This document shows positions 1 to 7,289 of a stretch of DNA of 46,757 bases, piece by piece. The stretch covers positions 1 to 46,757 of the forward strand of contig NZ_CAFK01000165.1 of the NCBI RefSeq assembly GCF_000239815.1, read 5' to 3'. Origin of the DNA: Bradyrhizobium sp. STM 3843. Its GTDB lineage: Bacteria; Pseudomonadota; Alphaproteobacteria; Rhizobiales; Xanthobacteraceae. The position numbers and the translations under genes were made by a program. How positions within the stretch are numbered: the first letter of the stretch is position 1; each line of letters starts with the position of its first letter. The notes below the pieces were generated by a model. It searched no databases, was not told where the DNA came from, and worked only from the letters and a program-made list of their open reading frames with translations.

Positions 1-243
1 AGGGGTCGGGGGTGGGGGTCCACGAGTCGTGTTCTGTAAGAGGAGCATGAATAGGCTTGCGCCCGTTATTCCTCGACGAGCGATGACAGTGAGCAGCACG
101 CTTCGGCGTAAGCGTGTCGCAGATCGAGCGAGAGCCACTTATTCGTTCACGTCTGGAACGACGAATTGCAAATATCAAAGAAACTCAACGAAATTCAGCG
201 CCCGTGGACCCCCACCCCCAACCCCTCCCGCAAGGGGGAGGGG
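1..243. repeat. Inverted G/C-run repeat with terminal hairpin at the left edge
   Basis: Positions 1-24 and 203-226 are inverted copies of each other (23 of 24 bases complementary), made of runs of G on one side and C on the other. At 222-229 and 236-243 the arms CCCCTCCC and GGGAGGGG form a tight hairpin. Such C-run/G-run hairpins are common between genes in Bradyrhizobium-like genomes (recalled, not searched). The left copy touches the window edge, so the element may continue outside. I see no gene in 1-333; the neighbour is the 3' end of the kinase gene at 334, so the hairpin may also help end that transcript. Confidence 0.55.
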
Positions 244-333
244 AGCTCACCGCCGTCGCGCTGATAGCTCGAATCGCGTTCGGAGTGTGTGCACGCGAGG
301 AAGACGAACTGTGATCTCGTGCGGTGCTTCCGA

Positions 334-1719
334 TCAACTAAGCGGCAACTCCATCGCCACACTGAAATCGCCCGCGCCACCCGCAACGCGCAAGCTGCCG
401 CCATGGGCCTGCGCCACCTCGTTGGCGATGGCAAGGCCCAGCCCCGAGCCGCGCGAGTGCTCTCCTTTCTGGAAGGGAGCCAGCAGGCGCTCGCCCGTGT
501 CCGCTGCAATGCCCGGCCCGTCGTCCCAGACGACGACGGCAACATGCGTCGCCGTTTTCTCCACCTTCACCATCAGCCGGGTCCGTGCGCCGTGAGCCAG
601 CGCGTTGTGGACCAGATTGGCGAGCGCTTCGCGCACGCTGATCGCATCGGCCGGGACGACGGCCTCATCCTCTGACGGCACGAAGCCGATCGAGACTTCG
701 CGGTCCAGGCTCAGCGGCACCGCTTGCGACAGGACTGATTTGGCGAGCGCATTGATGTCGGTCGGCGCAAGGCGCGACGCCTGGGCCCGGTGCTGCACCA
801 TCGCGTGGTCGAGCAGCTGGCTGGTCAGCCGCCCGAGGTCGCTGATCCGCTCGCGCAGGCGCTTCAGCGCCGGCACCTCATCGCCGCCGGAGCTGAGCAG
901 CTCGGCTTCGGCGTCGATGGCGGCGAGCGGCGTCCGCAACTGATGCGTGGCATCGGCGATGAAGCGCTGCATGATTGTGATACGCTCGTCGAGCCGTTGC
1001 ATGAAGCCGTCGATGGCTCCGACCAGCGCGCGCACTTCGGACGGGGGCATCAGCGCGATCGGACTAAGGTCGTCGGGCTTGCGCCGTGCGATTTCGGCCT
1101 CGATGCGCGTCAGCGGTGAGAAGACGATGCGCAGGCAGAGCGCCGTGGCGGCGAGCGCGAGCACGCTCATCGCGGCAATGATGCCGATCGCCTTCGACGC
1201 CAGATCCCAGGTCAGCGCGTCTCTCGCGGCCAACGTCTGGGCCAGAACGATCTCGGCCCAGCCATCGCCCGGCGCCCCGTCGATCTGGCGGGCCACGGCG
1301 GCGACGCGCACCTTCTGGCCGCGATAGATGCCATCACTCAATGTGACGCCTGTCCGCAACGCGGCCGCCGACACATTCGCTGCGAGATCATCATAGCCGG
1401 CCACCACGACGCCGCGCGGATCGGTGACCCGGTAGAACACGAGATCGTAGGCGGAGAGCGTGGAAAATGCCGCCGCAGGCGGGTCCAGCGTGACCACGCC
1501 GCCTTGCAGATAGACATTCTCGGCGATCTGCACCGCGCCGCCGACCAGGAGCTTGTCGTAGGCGTCGCGCGCCGCCGTGGCGGCGTATTGCCAGGCGGCG
1601 ACGCTGAGAACGACGGCACCGATCGCCAGGATCGCGCCGATCGCGACCAGCAGCCGCGCCCGCAGCGAGCCACGTAACTGACGAAGAGGCGGCTCAAGAC
1701 GCTGAGAGCTGGTAGCCAA
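334..1719 (-). CDS. Two-component sensor histidine kinase, TctE-like (2CSK_N type)
   Basis: Membrane histidine kinase of about 461 residues. A transmembrane helix at about 23-46 is followed by a periplasmic sensor domain (about 47-175) resembling the TctE N-terminal family (2CSK_N), with the recognisable stretch LVFYRVTDPRG. A second helix at about 176-199 leads into a linker and a HisKA box with phospho-acceptor His259 (ATHQLRTPL). The ATPase has the N box (NLVHNALAHG, Asn372, with His where Asp or Glu is usual), DDGPGI near 399, and GSGLGLA at 424-430. The frame stays open up to 1857, but that part lies inside the regulator gene and is not protein-like. I therefore chose TTG at 1719, which overlaps the regulator's stop by 26 nt; no strong ribosome site supports it. 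Cotranscribed with the regulator. TctE homologues respond to carboxylates; the ligand here is unknown. Confidence 0.88.
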   Translation of the reverse strand: MATSSQRLEPPLRQLRGSLRARLLVAIGAILAIGAVVLSVAAWQYAATAARDAYDKLLVGGAVQIAENVYLQGGVVTLDPPAAAFSTLSAYDLVFYRVTDPRGVVVAGYDDLAANVSAAALRTGVTLSDGIYRGQKVRVAAVARQIDGAPGDGWAEIVLAQTLAARDALTWDLASKAIGIIAAMSVLALAATALCLRIVFSPLTRIEAEIARRKPDDLSPIALMPPSEVRALVGAIDGFMQRLDERITIMQRFIADATHQLRTPLAAIDAEAELLSSGGDEVPALKRLRERISDLGRLTSQLLDHAMVQHRAQASRLAPTDINALAKSVLSQAVPLSLDREVSIGFVPSEDEAVVPADAISVREALANLVHNALAHGARTRLMVKVEKTATHVAVVVWDDGPGIAADTGERLLAPFQKGEHSRGSGLGLAIANEVAQAHGGSLRVAGGAGDFSVAMELPLS

Positions 1720-2359
1720 GGCCGCGCTCGGTTCGGATTTCAACAGGAGTGCCTGCAAGCTTGCGGCGCAGCCGCGCCACGAACTGCTCGACCGCATTGG
1801 GGCTCGGGTCCTGGTCGAAGCTGAAGAGCTGTTCGACCAGTTCTTCCTTGGCCACATAGCGGCCCTGACGCGCGGCCAGGATTTCCAGCACCGTCAGCTC
1901 GCGGCGGGTCAGGTCGAGCGGCTGGCCGGCGACGCTCGCCGTCCGGCCCGCGCGGTCGATCGTCAGCGGTCCGATCGTCAGTGTGTTGTCCGACAGCCCG
2001 GAGGCGCGGCGCAGCAATGCGCGGGCGCGCGCCTCCAGCTCGCGATAGTCGAACGGCTTGACCAGGTAATCGTCGGCACCGAGATCGAGCGCGCTGATGC
2101 GGTCGTCGACCGCAGAGCGGGCCGTGAGCACGAGCACCGGTGTCCGCAGGCCCCGGCCTCGTAGATGCTTCAGGACGGCAAAGCCGTCCATGTTCGGCAG
2201 CATCACGTCGAGCACGATCAGGTCGTAGGATTGCACCTCCACCAGCTCGCTGGCGGTGCGGCCGTCTTTTTCCCAATCGACAGCATAGCCGATCCGCTCG
2301 AAGCGGTTGACGACGGCGCTGCCGATCTCCGGTGTGTCCTCGACCAACAAAATCCGCAA
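1694..2359 (-). CDS. OmpR-family response regulator, TctD-like
   Basis: Response regulator of 221 residues. The receiver domain (1-115) has the acidic pocket in LLVEDTPE, phospho-acceptor Asp51 (IVLDVMLPNMDG), the conserved Thr/Ala switch (LVLTARS) and Lys in DDYLVKPFD. The C-terminal winged helix (about 125-221) belongs to the OmpR/PhoB class and ends with RTERGLGYQL. The gene precedes and overlaps its cognate kinase. It is divergent from the ABC importer operon across 113 nt that carries two direct repeats (2380-2400), so control of the importer and of itself is a reasonable inference. TctD-like regulators normally control nearby solute uptake genes; here the importer is an ABC system, not a tripartite tricarboxylate transporter. 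Confidence 0.92.
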   Translation of the reverse strand: MRILLVEDTPEIGSAVVNRFERIGYAVDWEKDGRTASELVEVQSYDLIVLDVMLPNMDGFAVLKHLRGRGLRTPVLVLTARSAVDDRISALDLGADDYLVKPFDYRELEARARALLRRASGLSDNTLTIGPLTIDRAGRTASVAGQPLDLTRRELTVLEILAARQGRYVAKEELVEQLFSFDQDPSPNAVEQFVARLRRKLAGTPVEIRTERGLGYQLSAS

Positions 2360-2379
2360 CGGCGTGCCTCGGCTCCTGA

Positions 2380-2400
2380 GTCAGGTTCGCGTCAGTTCGT
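2380..2400. promoter_or_regulatory. Direct repeats, candidate response-regulator site
   Basis: GTCAGGTTCG at 2380-2389 and GTCAGTTCGT at 2391-2400 repeat on the same strand with an 11-base period. OmpR/PhoB-class regulators commonly bind two direct half-sites about one helical turn apart. The pair sits between the divergent regulator gene (start 2359) and the ABC operon (start 2473). The sequence shows the repeats; binding is inferred. Confidence 0.35.
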
Positions 2401-2472
2401 CCCTCTATCATCTCCAGCAAGGTTGCCGAAGTGCACCAGGCAAATTTCGCGCTGCAACATGGGGAGGGATCG

Positions 2473-3252
2473 ATGACAATGCTCCAGTCGCCGGCTCAAT
2501 TTGAGCCTTTGCTCTCGGTCGAGGGCGTGACGCTTCAATACAAGACGCCCGATACGCTTGTCACCGCGACCTATCGCGTCGATTTCAACGTCTACAATTC
2601 CGACCGTTTTGTTCTGCTCGGGCCATCCGGCTGCGGCAAATCCACGCTGTTGAAGGCGATCGGCGGTTACTTGCGTCCGACCGAAGGCCGGATCCGTCTG
2701 AAGGGGCGCGACGTCACCGAGCCGGGACCGGACCGGATGATGGTGTTCCAGGAATTCGACCAGCTGTTGCCCTGGAAGACGGTGCGCGAGAACGTCATCT
2801 TCGCGCTGACCGCGAGCGGGCGCGTCGGCGCGGCGGAGGCGCGCGAGCGGGCGGGGGCCTATATCGACAAGGTGGGCCTGTCGAAATTCATCGACAGCTA
2901 TCCGCACACGCTGTCCGGCGGCATGAAGCAGCGCGTTGCCATCGCACGCGGGATGGCGATGGAGCCCGATGTTCTCTTGATGGACGAGCCGTTCGCGGCG
3001 TTGGATGCACTGACCCGCCGCAAGATGCAGGACGAGCTGCTGCAATTGTGGGAGGACACCCGTTTCACGGTGCTGTTCGTGACCCATTCGATCGAGGAGG
3101 CGATCAAGATCGGCTCGCGCATCCTGTTGTTGTCGCCGCATCCGGGACGCGTCCGCGCCGAGCTGAACAGCATCCCGTCGAGCGCGATGGGGTCGCCGCA
3201 GCAGGTCGCGCTCGAAGGGCGCATCAACGACATGCTGTTCGGCCATCATTAG
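2473..3252 (+). CDS. ABC transporter ATP-binding protein (NitT/TauT family)
   Basis: Nucleotide-binding subunit of about 259 residues that drives import through the neighbouring permease. Walker A is GPSGCGKST at 50-58. The Q loop reads VFQEFDQLLPWKTV, the signature is LSGGMKQR, Walker B is VLLMDEPFAALD, and the switch His is in FVTHSIEEA. The PWKTV segment after the Q loop and the tail SPHPGRV are typical of the SsuB/TauB/NrtD group. The frame is open from 2431, but ATG at 2473 has GGGAGGG (2462-2468) just upstream and gives the usual family length. First gene of a three-gene operon; the permease begins 12 nt after its stop. The substrate cannot be read from the sequence: nitrate, sulfonates, taurine and thiamine precursors all use this family. 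Confidence 0.93.
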   Translation: MTMLQSPAQFEPLLSVEGVTLQYKTPDTLVTATYRVDFNVYNSDRFVLLGPSGCGKSTLLKAIGGYLRPTEGRIRLKGRDVTEPGPDRMMVFQEFDQLLPWKTVRENVIFALTASGRVGAAEARERAGAYIDKVGLSKFIDSYPHTLSGGMKQRVAIARGMAMEPDVLLMDEPFAALDALTRRKMQDELLQLWEDTRFTVLFVTHSIEEAIKIGSRILLLSPHPGRVRAELNSIPSSAMGSPQQVALEGRINDMLFGHH

Positions 3253-3264
3253 GAGGAGACGTCC

Positions 3265-4131
3265 ATGAGCGAAACGCTGGCGCTGCGTCCCGAAATCGTC
3301 AACCCCGATACGCCGCTCGGCGATGTCAGGGTCGAGGCAAGCCTGTCCTGGTTCGAGCGCATCTATCGCATCGGTGCGGTGCGCAAGGCCTTCATTCTGC
3401 TGGCGCTGGCGGGCCTATGGCAGGCCTATGGCCTGTGGCTCGGCAATCCCCTGCTGTTTCCGACCTTCACCGACACGCTCGCCGCCTTCTTCGAGAACAT
3501 CAGCAATGGCGTGATCCCCGCGCGCACGCTGGTGTCGCTGGAGACGCTATTGATCGGCTATGGCGTCGGCATCGTGCTCGCCGCGGTGCTGACCACGGTC
3601 GCGATCGGCTCGCGGCTCGGCGCGGATCTGTTGGAGGCGCTGACCTCGATGTTTAATCCCCTGCCTGCGATCGCGCTGCTGCCGCTGGCGCTGATCTGGT
3701 TCGGGCTCGGCAAGGGCAGCGTGATCTTCGTGCTTGTGCACTCCGTGCTGTGGGCGATTGCGCTCAACACCCATTCGGGCTTCCGCTCGGTCTCCAACAC
3801 GCTGCGCATGGTGGGCCTGAACTACGGCTTGCGCGGCCTGAAGCTGGTGCGCTTCGTCCTGATTCCGGCGGCGTTTCCTGCCATTCTGACCGGGCTCAAG
3901 GTCGGCTGGGCCTTCGCCTGGCGCACGCTGATCGCGGCTGAGCTGGTGTTCGGCGTGTCGTCGGGCTCGGGCGGCCTCGGCTGGTTCATTTTCGAAAATC
4001 GCAACCAGCTCGAGACGGCGAACGTGTTCGCGGGCCTGTTCACCGTCATCATCATCGGCCTGGTTGTCGAGAACGTCGTCTTCGCCACTATCGAGCGCAA
4101 CACGGTCCGGCGCTGGGGCATGCAGCACTAG
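3265..4131 (+). CDS. ABC transporter permease (NitT/TauT family)
   Basis: Inner-membrane permease of 288 residues, the usual length for SsuC/TauC-like proteins. The N-terminal cytoplasmic segment of about 40 residues is followed by about six hydrophobic helices. The binding-protein-dependent transport domain carries an EAA-like loop around GLNYGLRGLKLVRFVLIPAAFPAILTG, the stretch that contacts the ATPase, and the C-terminal segment GLGWFIFENRNQLETANVFAGL is typical of the family. AGGAGGAG just upstream of ATG 3265 supports the start. It lies 12 nt behind the ATPase and 50 nt ahead of the binding protein, so the three form one operon. It is probably a homodimer in the complex, as in the family. 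Confidence 0.93.
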   Translation: MSETLALRPEIVNPDTPLGDVRVEASLSWFERIYRIGAVRKAFILLALAGLWQAYGLWLGNPLLFPTFTDTLAAFFENISNGVIPARTLVSLETLLIGYGVGIVLAAVLTTVAIGSRLGADLLEALTSMFNPLPAIALLPLALIWFGLGKGSVIFVLVHSVLWAIALNTHSGFRSVSNTLRMVGLNYGLRGLKLVRFVLIPAAFPAILTGLKVGWAFAWRTLIAAELVFGVSSGSGGLGWFIFENRNQLETANVFAGLFTVIIIGLVVENVVFATIERNTVRRWGMQH

Positions 4132-4181
4132 CCCACTCATAACAACCAGCTAAAAAGTCAATCACGTGAGGGAGGGAAAGT

Positions 4182-5198
4182 ATGTCCTGGAAAGCATCAC
4201 TTGGCGCGGCCGCGCTCGGGCTCGCCGCGCTGCTCGCCGCCGGCAGCCCATCGCAGGCCGAGGTCAAGGAAGTCCGGATCTCCAAGGGTTACGGCATCCT
4301 GTATCTGCCGCTGATCGTGATGGAGGACCAGAAGCTTCTGGAGAAGCAGGCCGAGAAGGCCGGGATCGGTCCGTTGAAAGTCAATTGGCTGATGCTCGAT
4401 GGCGGTAATGTCATCAACGACGCCATGATGGCAGGTTCGTTGGATATTGCCGGCACCGGCGCGCCGGGCTTCATCACGCTTTGGGCCAAGGCCAAGGGCA
4501 TTCCGAGCGTCGAGGTGGTCGGCGTCAGCGGCCTGAGCTCGACTTCGTTGTGGATGAACAGCAATAATCCTGAGATCAAATCGCTGAAGGACTTCAAGTC
4601 GAGCGACAAGATCGCGCTGCCCGGCATCAAGACCTCGCTGTCGGCGGTCATGCTGCAGCTGATGGTGGCCCACGAGTTCGGTCGCGAGAACTACGCCAAG
4701 CTTGATCCGATGACGGTGGGCCTGCCGCACCCGGAGGCGCTGGCGGCGCTCACCTCCGGCAAGACGGAGATCACGGCGCACCTGACCTCGCCGCCGTTTT
4801 CCTATCTGGAGCTGAAGGATTCCAAGGTCCACCGCGTCGCCAACTCGGTCGACATTCTGGGGCGCCTGACCATGGACGTGACCTTCGCGCCTAAGCGCTT
4901 CGTCGACGCCAATCCGAAGGTCGTGCAGGCTTTCCTCGATGCGCTGGACGAGGCCGACGCCTTCATCGCCCGCGACAAGGCCGCCGCGGCCGAGATCTAT
5001 GCCCGCACCGCCAAGGTCAAGACCACGAAGGAAGAGGTGACGGAGATGCTGGAAGACAAGGACACCTGGTTCTCTGCGACGCCGGAAGGCGTCCTGAAGA
5101 TCGCCGACTTCATGCACGGGGCCGGTTCGATCAAGGTCAAGCCGGCAAGCTGGCAGGATCTGTTCGTGCCGCAGCTGCGCGAACGCAACGGCAGCTGA
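4182..5198 (+). CDS. ABC transporter substrate-binding protein (NitT/TauT family)
   Basis: Periplasmic binding protein of 338 residues. A signal peptide (about 1-27, basic start, hydrophobic core GAAALGLAALLAAG) ends at a likely AXA-type site (PSQA/EV). The mature part has the NMT1/SsuA-like layout: the KGYGILYLPLIVMED opening, LMLDGGNVINDAMMAGSLDIAGTG in the ligand-pocket lobe, and GRLTMDVTFAPKRFVDANPKVVQAFLDAL in the second lobe. GAGGGAGGG upstream of ATG 4182 is a strong ribosome site. Last gene of the operon. Its final 86 nt (5113-5198) recur 847 nt downstream at 6046-6131 with 4 mismatches. The ligand is unknown. Confidence 0.92.
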   Translation: MSWKASLGAAALGLAALLAAGSPSQAEVKEVRISKGYGILYLPLIVMEDQKLLEKQAEKAGIGPLKVNWLMLDGGNVINDAMMAGSLDIAGTGAPGFITLWAKAKGIPSVEVVGVSGLSSTSLWMNSNNPEIKSLKDFKSSDKIALPGIKTSLSAVMLQLMVAHEFGRENYAKLDPMTVGLPHPEALAALTSGKTEITAHLTSPPFSYLELKDSKVHRVANSVDILGRLTMDVTFAPKRFVDANPKVVQAFLDALDEADAFIARDKAAAAEIYARTAKVKTTKEEVTEMLEDKDTWFSATPEGVLKIADFMHGAGSIKVKPASWQDLFVPQLRERNGS

Positions 5199-5596
5199 CC
5201 GGCTCACGTTGCGCCCGGGAAGGCCACCGTGCCCTGCTCACCACGCCTGCCCGGCCGTCCTGGCCGGGATTCCGGCGAAGATGGAGCAAAGGGCGAAGGC
5301 CACGCTACGGTCTGCCAGGCCTGAATTTGGGCAGGCGAGAGGTTTGTGGCGAACGGAGGACCTGCGCGGCCAAATGGCTCTATTCGCGTCACATTGGGCG
5401 TGAGCGACGAAGCCAATCGAAGCCGGCGTTCCAAAAAGGGGAAATATTCGTCTATCGCTGGTTCCACTTCTATCTGGTGACGCGAGGCATGCGGCTGGTG
5501 ACGCCGACGAACTGCAGCAGCGGGAGAATGATGAGGCCGCCAACGACGAGGATCGCAACGTGTCCCCGGCTTCGCAAAGATTTGCGCGAAGTCCCA
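5199..5596. other. Intergenic segment inside the duplicated-end interval
   Basis: About 400 nt between the binding-protein gene and the XRE gene. It begins with a hairpin (5250-5268, listed separately). On the minus strand at about 5474-5578 a short frame encodes the hydrophobic stretch VAILVVGGLIILPLLQ before a stop. It could start at a TTG (about 35 residues) but has no clear ribosome site, so I treat it as a possible tiny membrane peptide or a gene remnant, not a called gene. Nothing else is recognisable. Confidence 0.4.
5250..5268 (+). terminator. Hairpin downstream of the ABC operon
   Basis: CCCGGCC (5250-5256) and GGCCGGG (5262-5268) form a perfect 7-bp stem with the loop GTCCT, 52 nt after the binding-protein stop. 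There is no T-run behind it, so it is either a weak terminator or a protector of the 3' end of the message. Confidence 0.4.
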
Positions 5597-5893
5597 CTAG
5601 ATCGGCCCCGCTCGGGTCGGGGTCGCAGTAAGGCGCGCTCGACGGCCCATGCGAACCGGCTTGAAGCGCGGTAAGCCAGCGAACAGCTCGATGGTCGTAA
5701 TGTCGAGCGCTTCGCACAGGGATGGCACGCGGATCGCCGGTAGCATGGCGCGACCGCTTTCGTAGCTGGCGATGACCTGCTGGCTGACGTGCATCAGGGC
5801 GCCGAGCAACGCCTGAGACATTTTCCGAAGCTTCCTGAAGTACCGAATACGCTGACCGAGCGCCTTGGCGATCGAGAGAAGTTTCATCCGCAC
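5597..5893 (-). CDS. XRE-family helix-turn-helix regulator
   Basis: Small DNA-binding protein of 98 residues. Residues about 10-70 fit the Cro/C1-type helix-turn-helix: ALGQRIRYFRKLRKMSQ, then the turn and recognition helix around LGALMHVSQQVIASYESG, closing with LCEALDITTIELFAGL. The tail after about 72 is basic and unstructured. There is no sensor domain, so it acts alone or with a partner. A second ATG two codons in (5887) is an alternative start. The gene lies between two copies of the binding-protein gene end (5113-5198 and 6046-6131), a context that suggests it arrived in an insertion. It could be a phage- or element-type repressor or an antitoxin-like regulator; no partner toxin is visible. 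Confidence 0.8.
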   Translation of the reverse strand: MRMKLLSIAKALGQRIRYFRKLRKMSQALLGALMHVSQQVIASYESGRAMLPAIRVPSLCEALDITTIELFAGLPRFKPVRMGRRARLTATPTRAGPI

Positions 5894-6045
5894 TCTCCCC
5901 GTCGGCTTTTCTGGGCCCTCCGAATTTCCATCTAAACGATGCAGGGATCAAGATGGTTGTGAACCCGCAAGGAATGGCGGCTGGGAAAAACCGACACCCC
6001 ACCAATTGCGGGAGCGGCGTCGCAATTGGGCCAGGGGTGCTCTCG

Positions 6046-6131
6046 TGCACGGGGCCGGCTCGATCAAGGTCAAGCCTGCAGGCTGGCAGGATCTGTTCGT
6101 GCCGTAGCTGCGCGAACGCAACGGCAGCTGA
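6046..6131 (+). pseudogene. Duplicated 3' end of the substrate-binding-protein gene
   Basis: These 86 nt match 5113-5198, the last 28 codons and stop of the binding-protein gene, with 82 of 86 bases identical and no gaps. One difference turns a Gln codon (CAG) into TAG, so the copy would stop early. Similarity ends sharply on both sides, exactly at the stop codon on the right. It is either one end of a direct repeat made when the intervening block (5199-6045) inserted at the gene's 3' end, or the last trace of a second paralogous binding-protein gene. It has no start and cannot be expressed as a protein. Confidence 0.85.
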
Positions 6132-6191
6132 TCACGGGTGTCGGCGCAGGGGAGCGCGGCCGAAGGGCGCGCTTCAGGAAAGAGTTTGTTG

Positions 6192-7289
6192 CTATCCGCG
6201 AATTGCGATGCCGCGTCCGCAGGCACTGTTGATGAAGCAGGCCTGCAACGCGTCATCGAGCTGGTCGGATCGTTTGCCGTCGAGACTGACGTCCGGAAAC
6301 CCGTGGCCGCGCAGATAGACCTGCATCTGCAGAATCGCGCGGCTGCCGCCCACGGTGACGATGGTCTCGAGATCCTGCTTCGCATCCGCCGCCTTTCCGC
6401 TTCGGGTCAGGACCAGGGCGCGCTGGACATACATGTTCACGAGGTCAGGCCTTGTGGGACCGGGGAGGCTCCGCTGCCCCGTTGGTCCGAGAACGCTGTT
6501 CAAGTCGGCAAGCGCGCCGGCATCGTCACCGTTAGCCGCTTGGATTGCAGCGCGGATCTGCAGAGCGCGTAGATCGTAGTGCGAGGCGAGTATGGAATCG
6601 ACGTCATCCTTGGCGCCCGCAGTCTTGCCGGTCAGCAGGCGAAGTTCGGCACGCGCGAGGCGCGTTCTCGGGTCGTCGGGCTCGAGCGCAATCGCGTCAT
6701 CCAGATCTGTCTCGGCCTGATCCAGCTTGCCCATTCGGGTTAAAACGAATGCACGGATCCAGAGTGCATCGACGGATGACGGGTTGAGGGCGAGCGCCTT
6801 TGTCGCTGCATGAAAGCCGGCTTCGTCGTCCTGACCGACGAGGATGAAAGCCTTTGTCGCCAACGCGTCGGCATTGTCCGGATTGGTGTCCAGCACTTGA
6901 TTGACGTCGCGTGCGGCTTCGGTGAGCTGGTCCGGTATCCTCAGCCGGCCGCGCAGCAGGCGGGCAGATGTGTTGGCCGGATCTTCAATGATCGCGACAT
7001 CCAATTCACGGACCGCCTGCGGCAGCCGCGCAATGTCGATGAGCTGACGGGCGCGCGCAACGCGTTGCTGAGCACGAACATCGGCGGACAGATTTGCTGG
7101 GACGTCCGGCGGGTCGCATTCGCCTCTCTGCTTGGCCGCGAAGCCGAGCTTGCATTTGCCCGGGTGGAAGGATCGGATCGGACCGGCAGTTCCCAAGTCG
7201 TCATCGGCGAAACACTGCGCGCTCACCAGCTGGGCGATCAGAACGACAGCAACGGCGAGGCGAGTGCAGAATGTCATTTGCGTGCTCAT
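6192..7289 (-). CDS. Exported TPR-repeat protein, downstream paralogue
   Basis: Protein of 365 residues with a signal peptide (about 1-29, hydrophobic core LAVAVVLIAQLVSA, cleavage near CFA/DD). From about 75 to 300 it is a run of tetratricopeptide repeats, recognisable by ALATKAFILVGQDDEAGFHAATKALALNPSS and AETDLDDAIALEPDDPRTRLARAELRL. TPR arrays are protein-protein scaffolds; with a signal peptide this one acts in the periplasm or outside. It ends with LQACFINSAC, a Cys pair also seen at the end of the upstream TPR protein. ATG 7289 overlaps the upstream stop in an ATGA arrangement, so the two are translationally coupled. The function is unknown. Confidence 0.85.
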   Translation of the reverse strand: MSTQMTFCTRLAVAVVLIAQLVSAQCFADDDLGTAGPIRSFHPGKCKLGFAAKQRGECDPPDVPANLSADVRAQQRVARARQLIDIARLPQAVRELDVAIIEDPANTSARLLRGRLRIPDQLTEAARDVNQVLDTNPDNADALATKAFILVGQDDEAGFHAATKALALNPSSVDALWIRAFVLTRMGKLDQAETDLDDAIALEPDDPRTRLARAELRLLTGKTAGAKDDVDSILASHYDLRALQIRAAIQAANGDDAGALADLNSVLGPTGQRSLPGPTRPDLVNMYVQRALVLTRSGKAADAKQDLETIVTVGGSRAILQMQVYLRGHGFPDVSLDGKRSDQLDDALQACFINSACGRGIAIRG

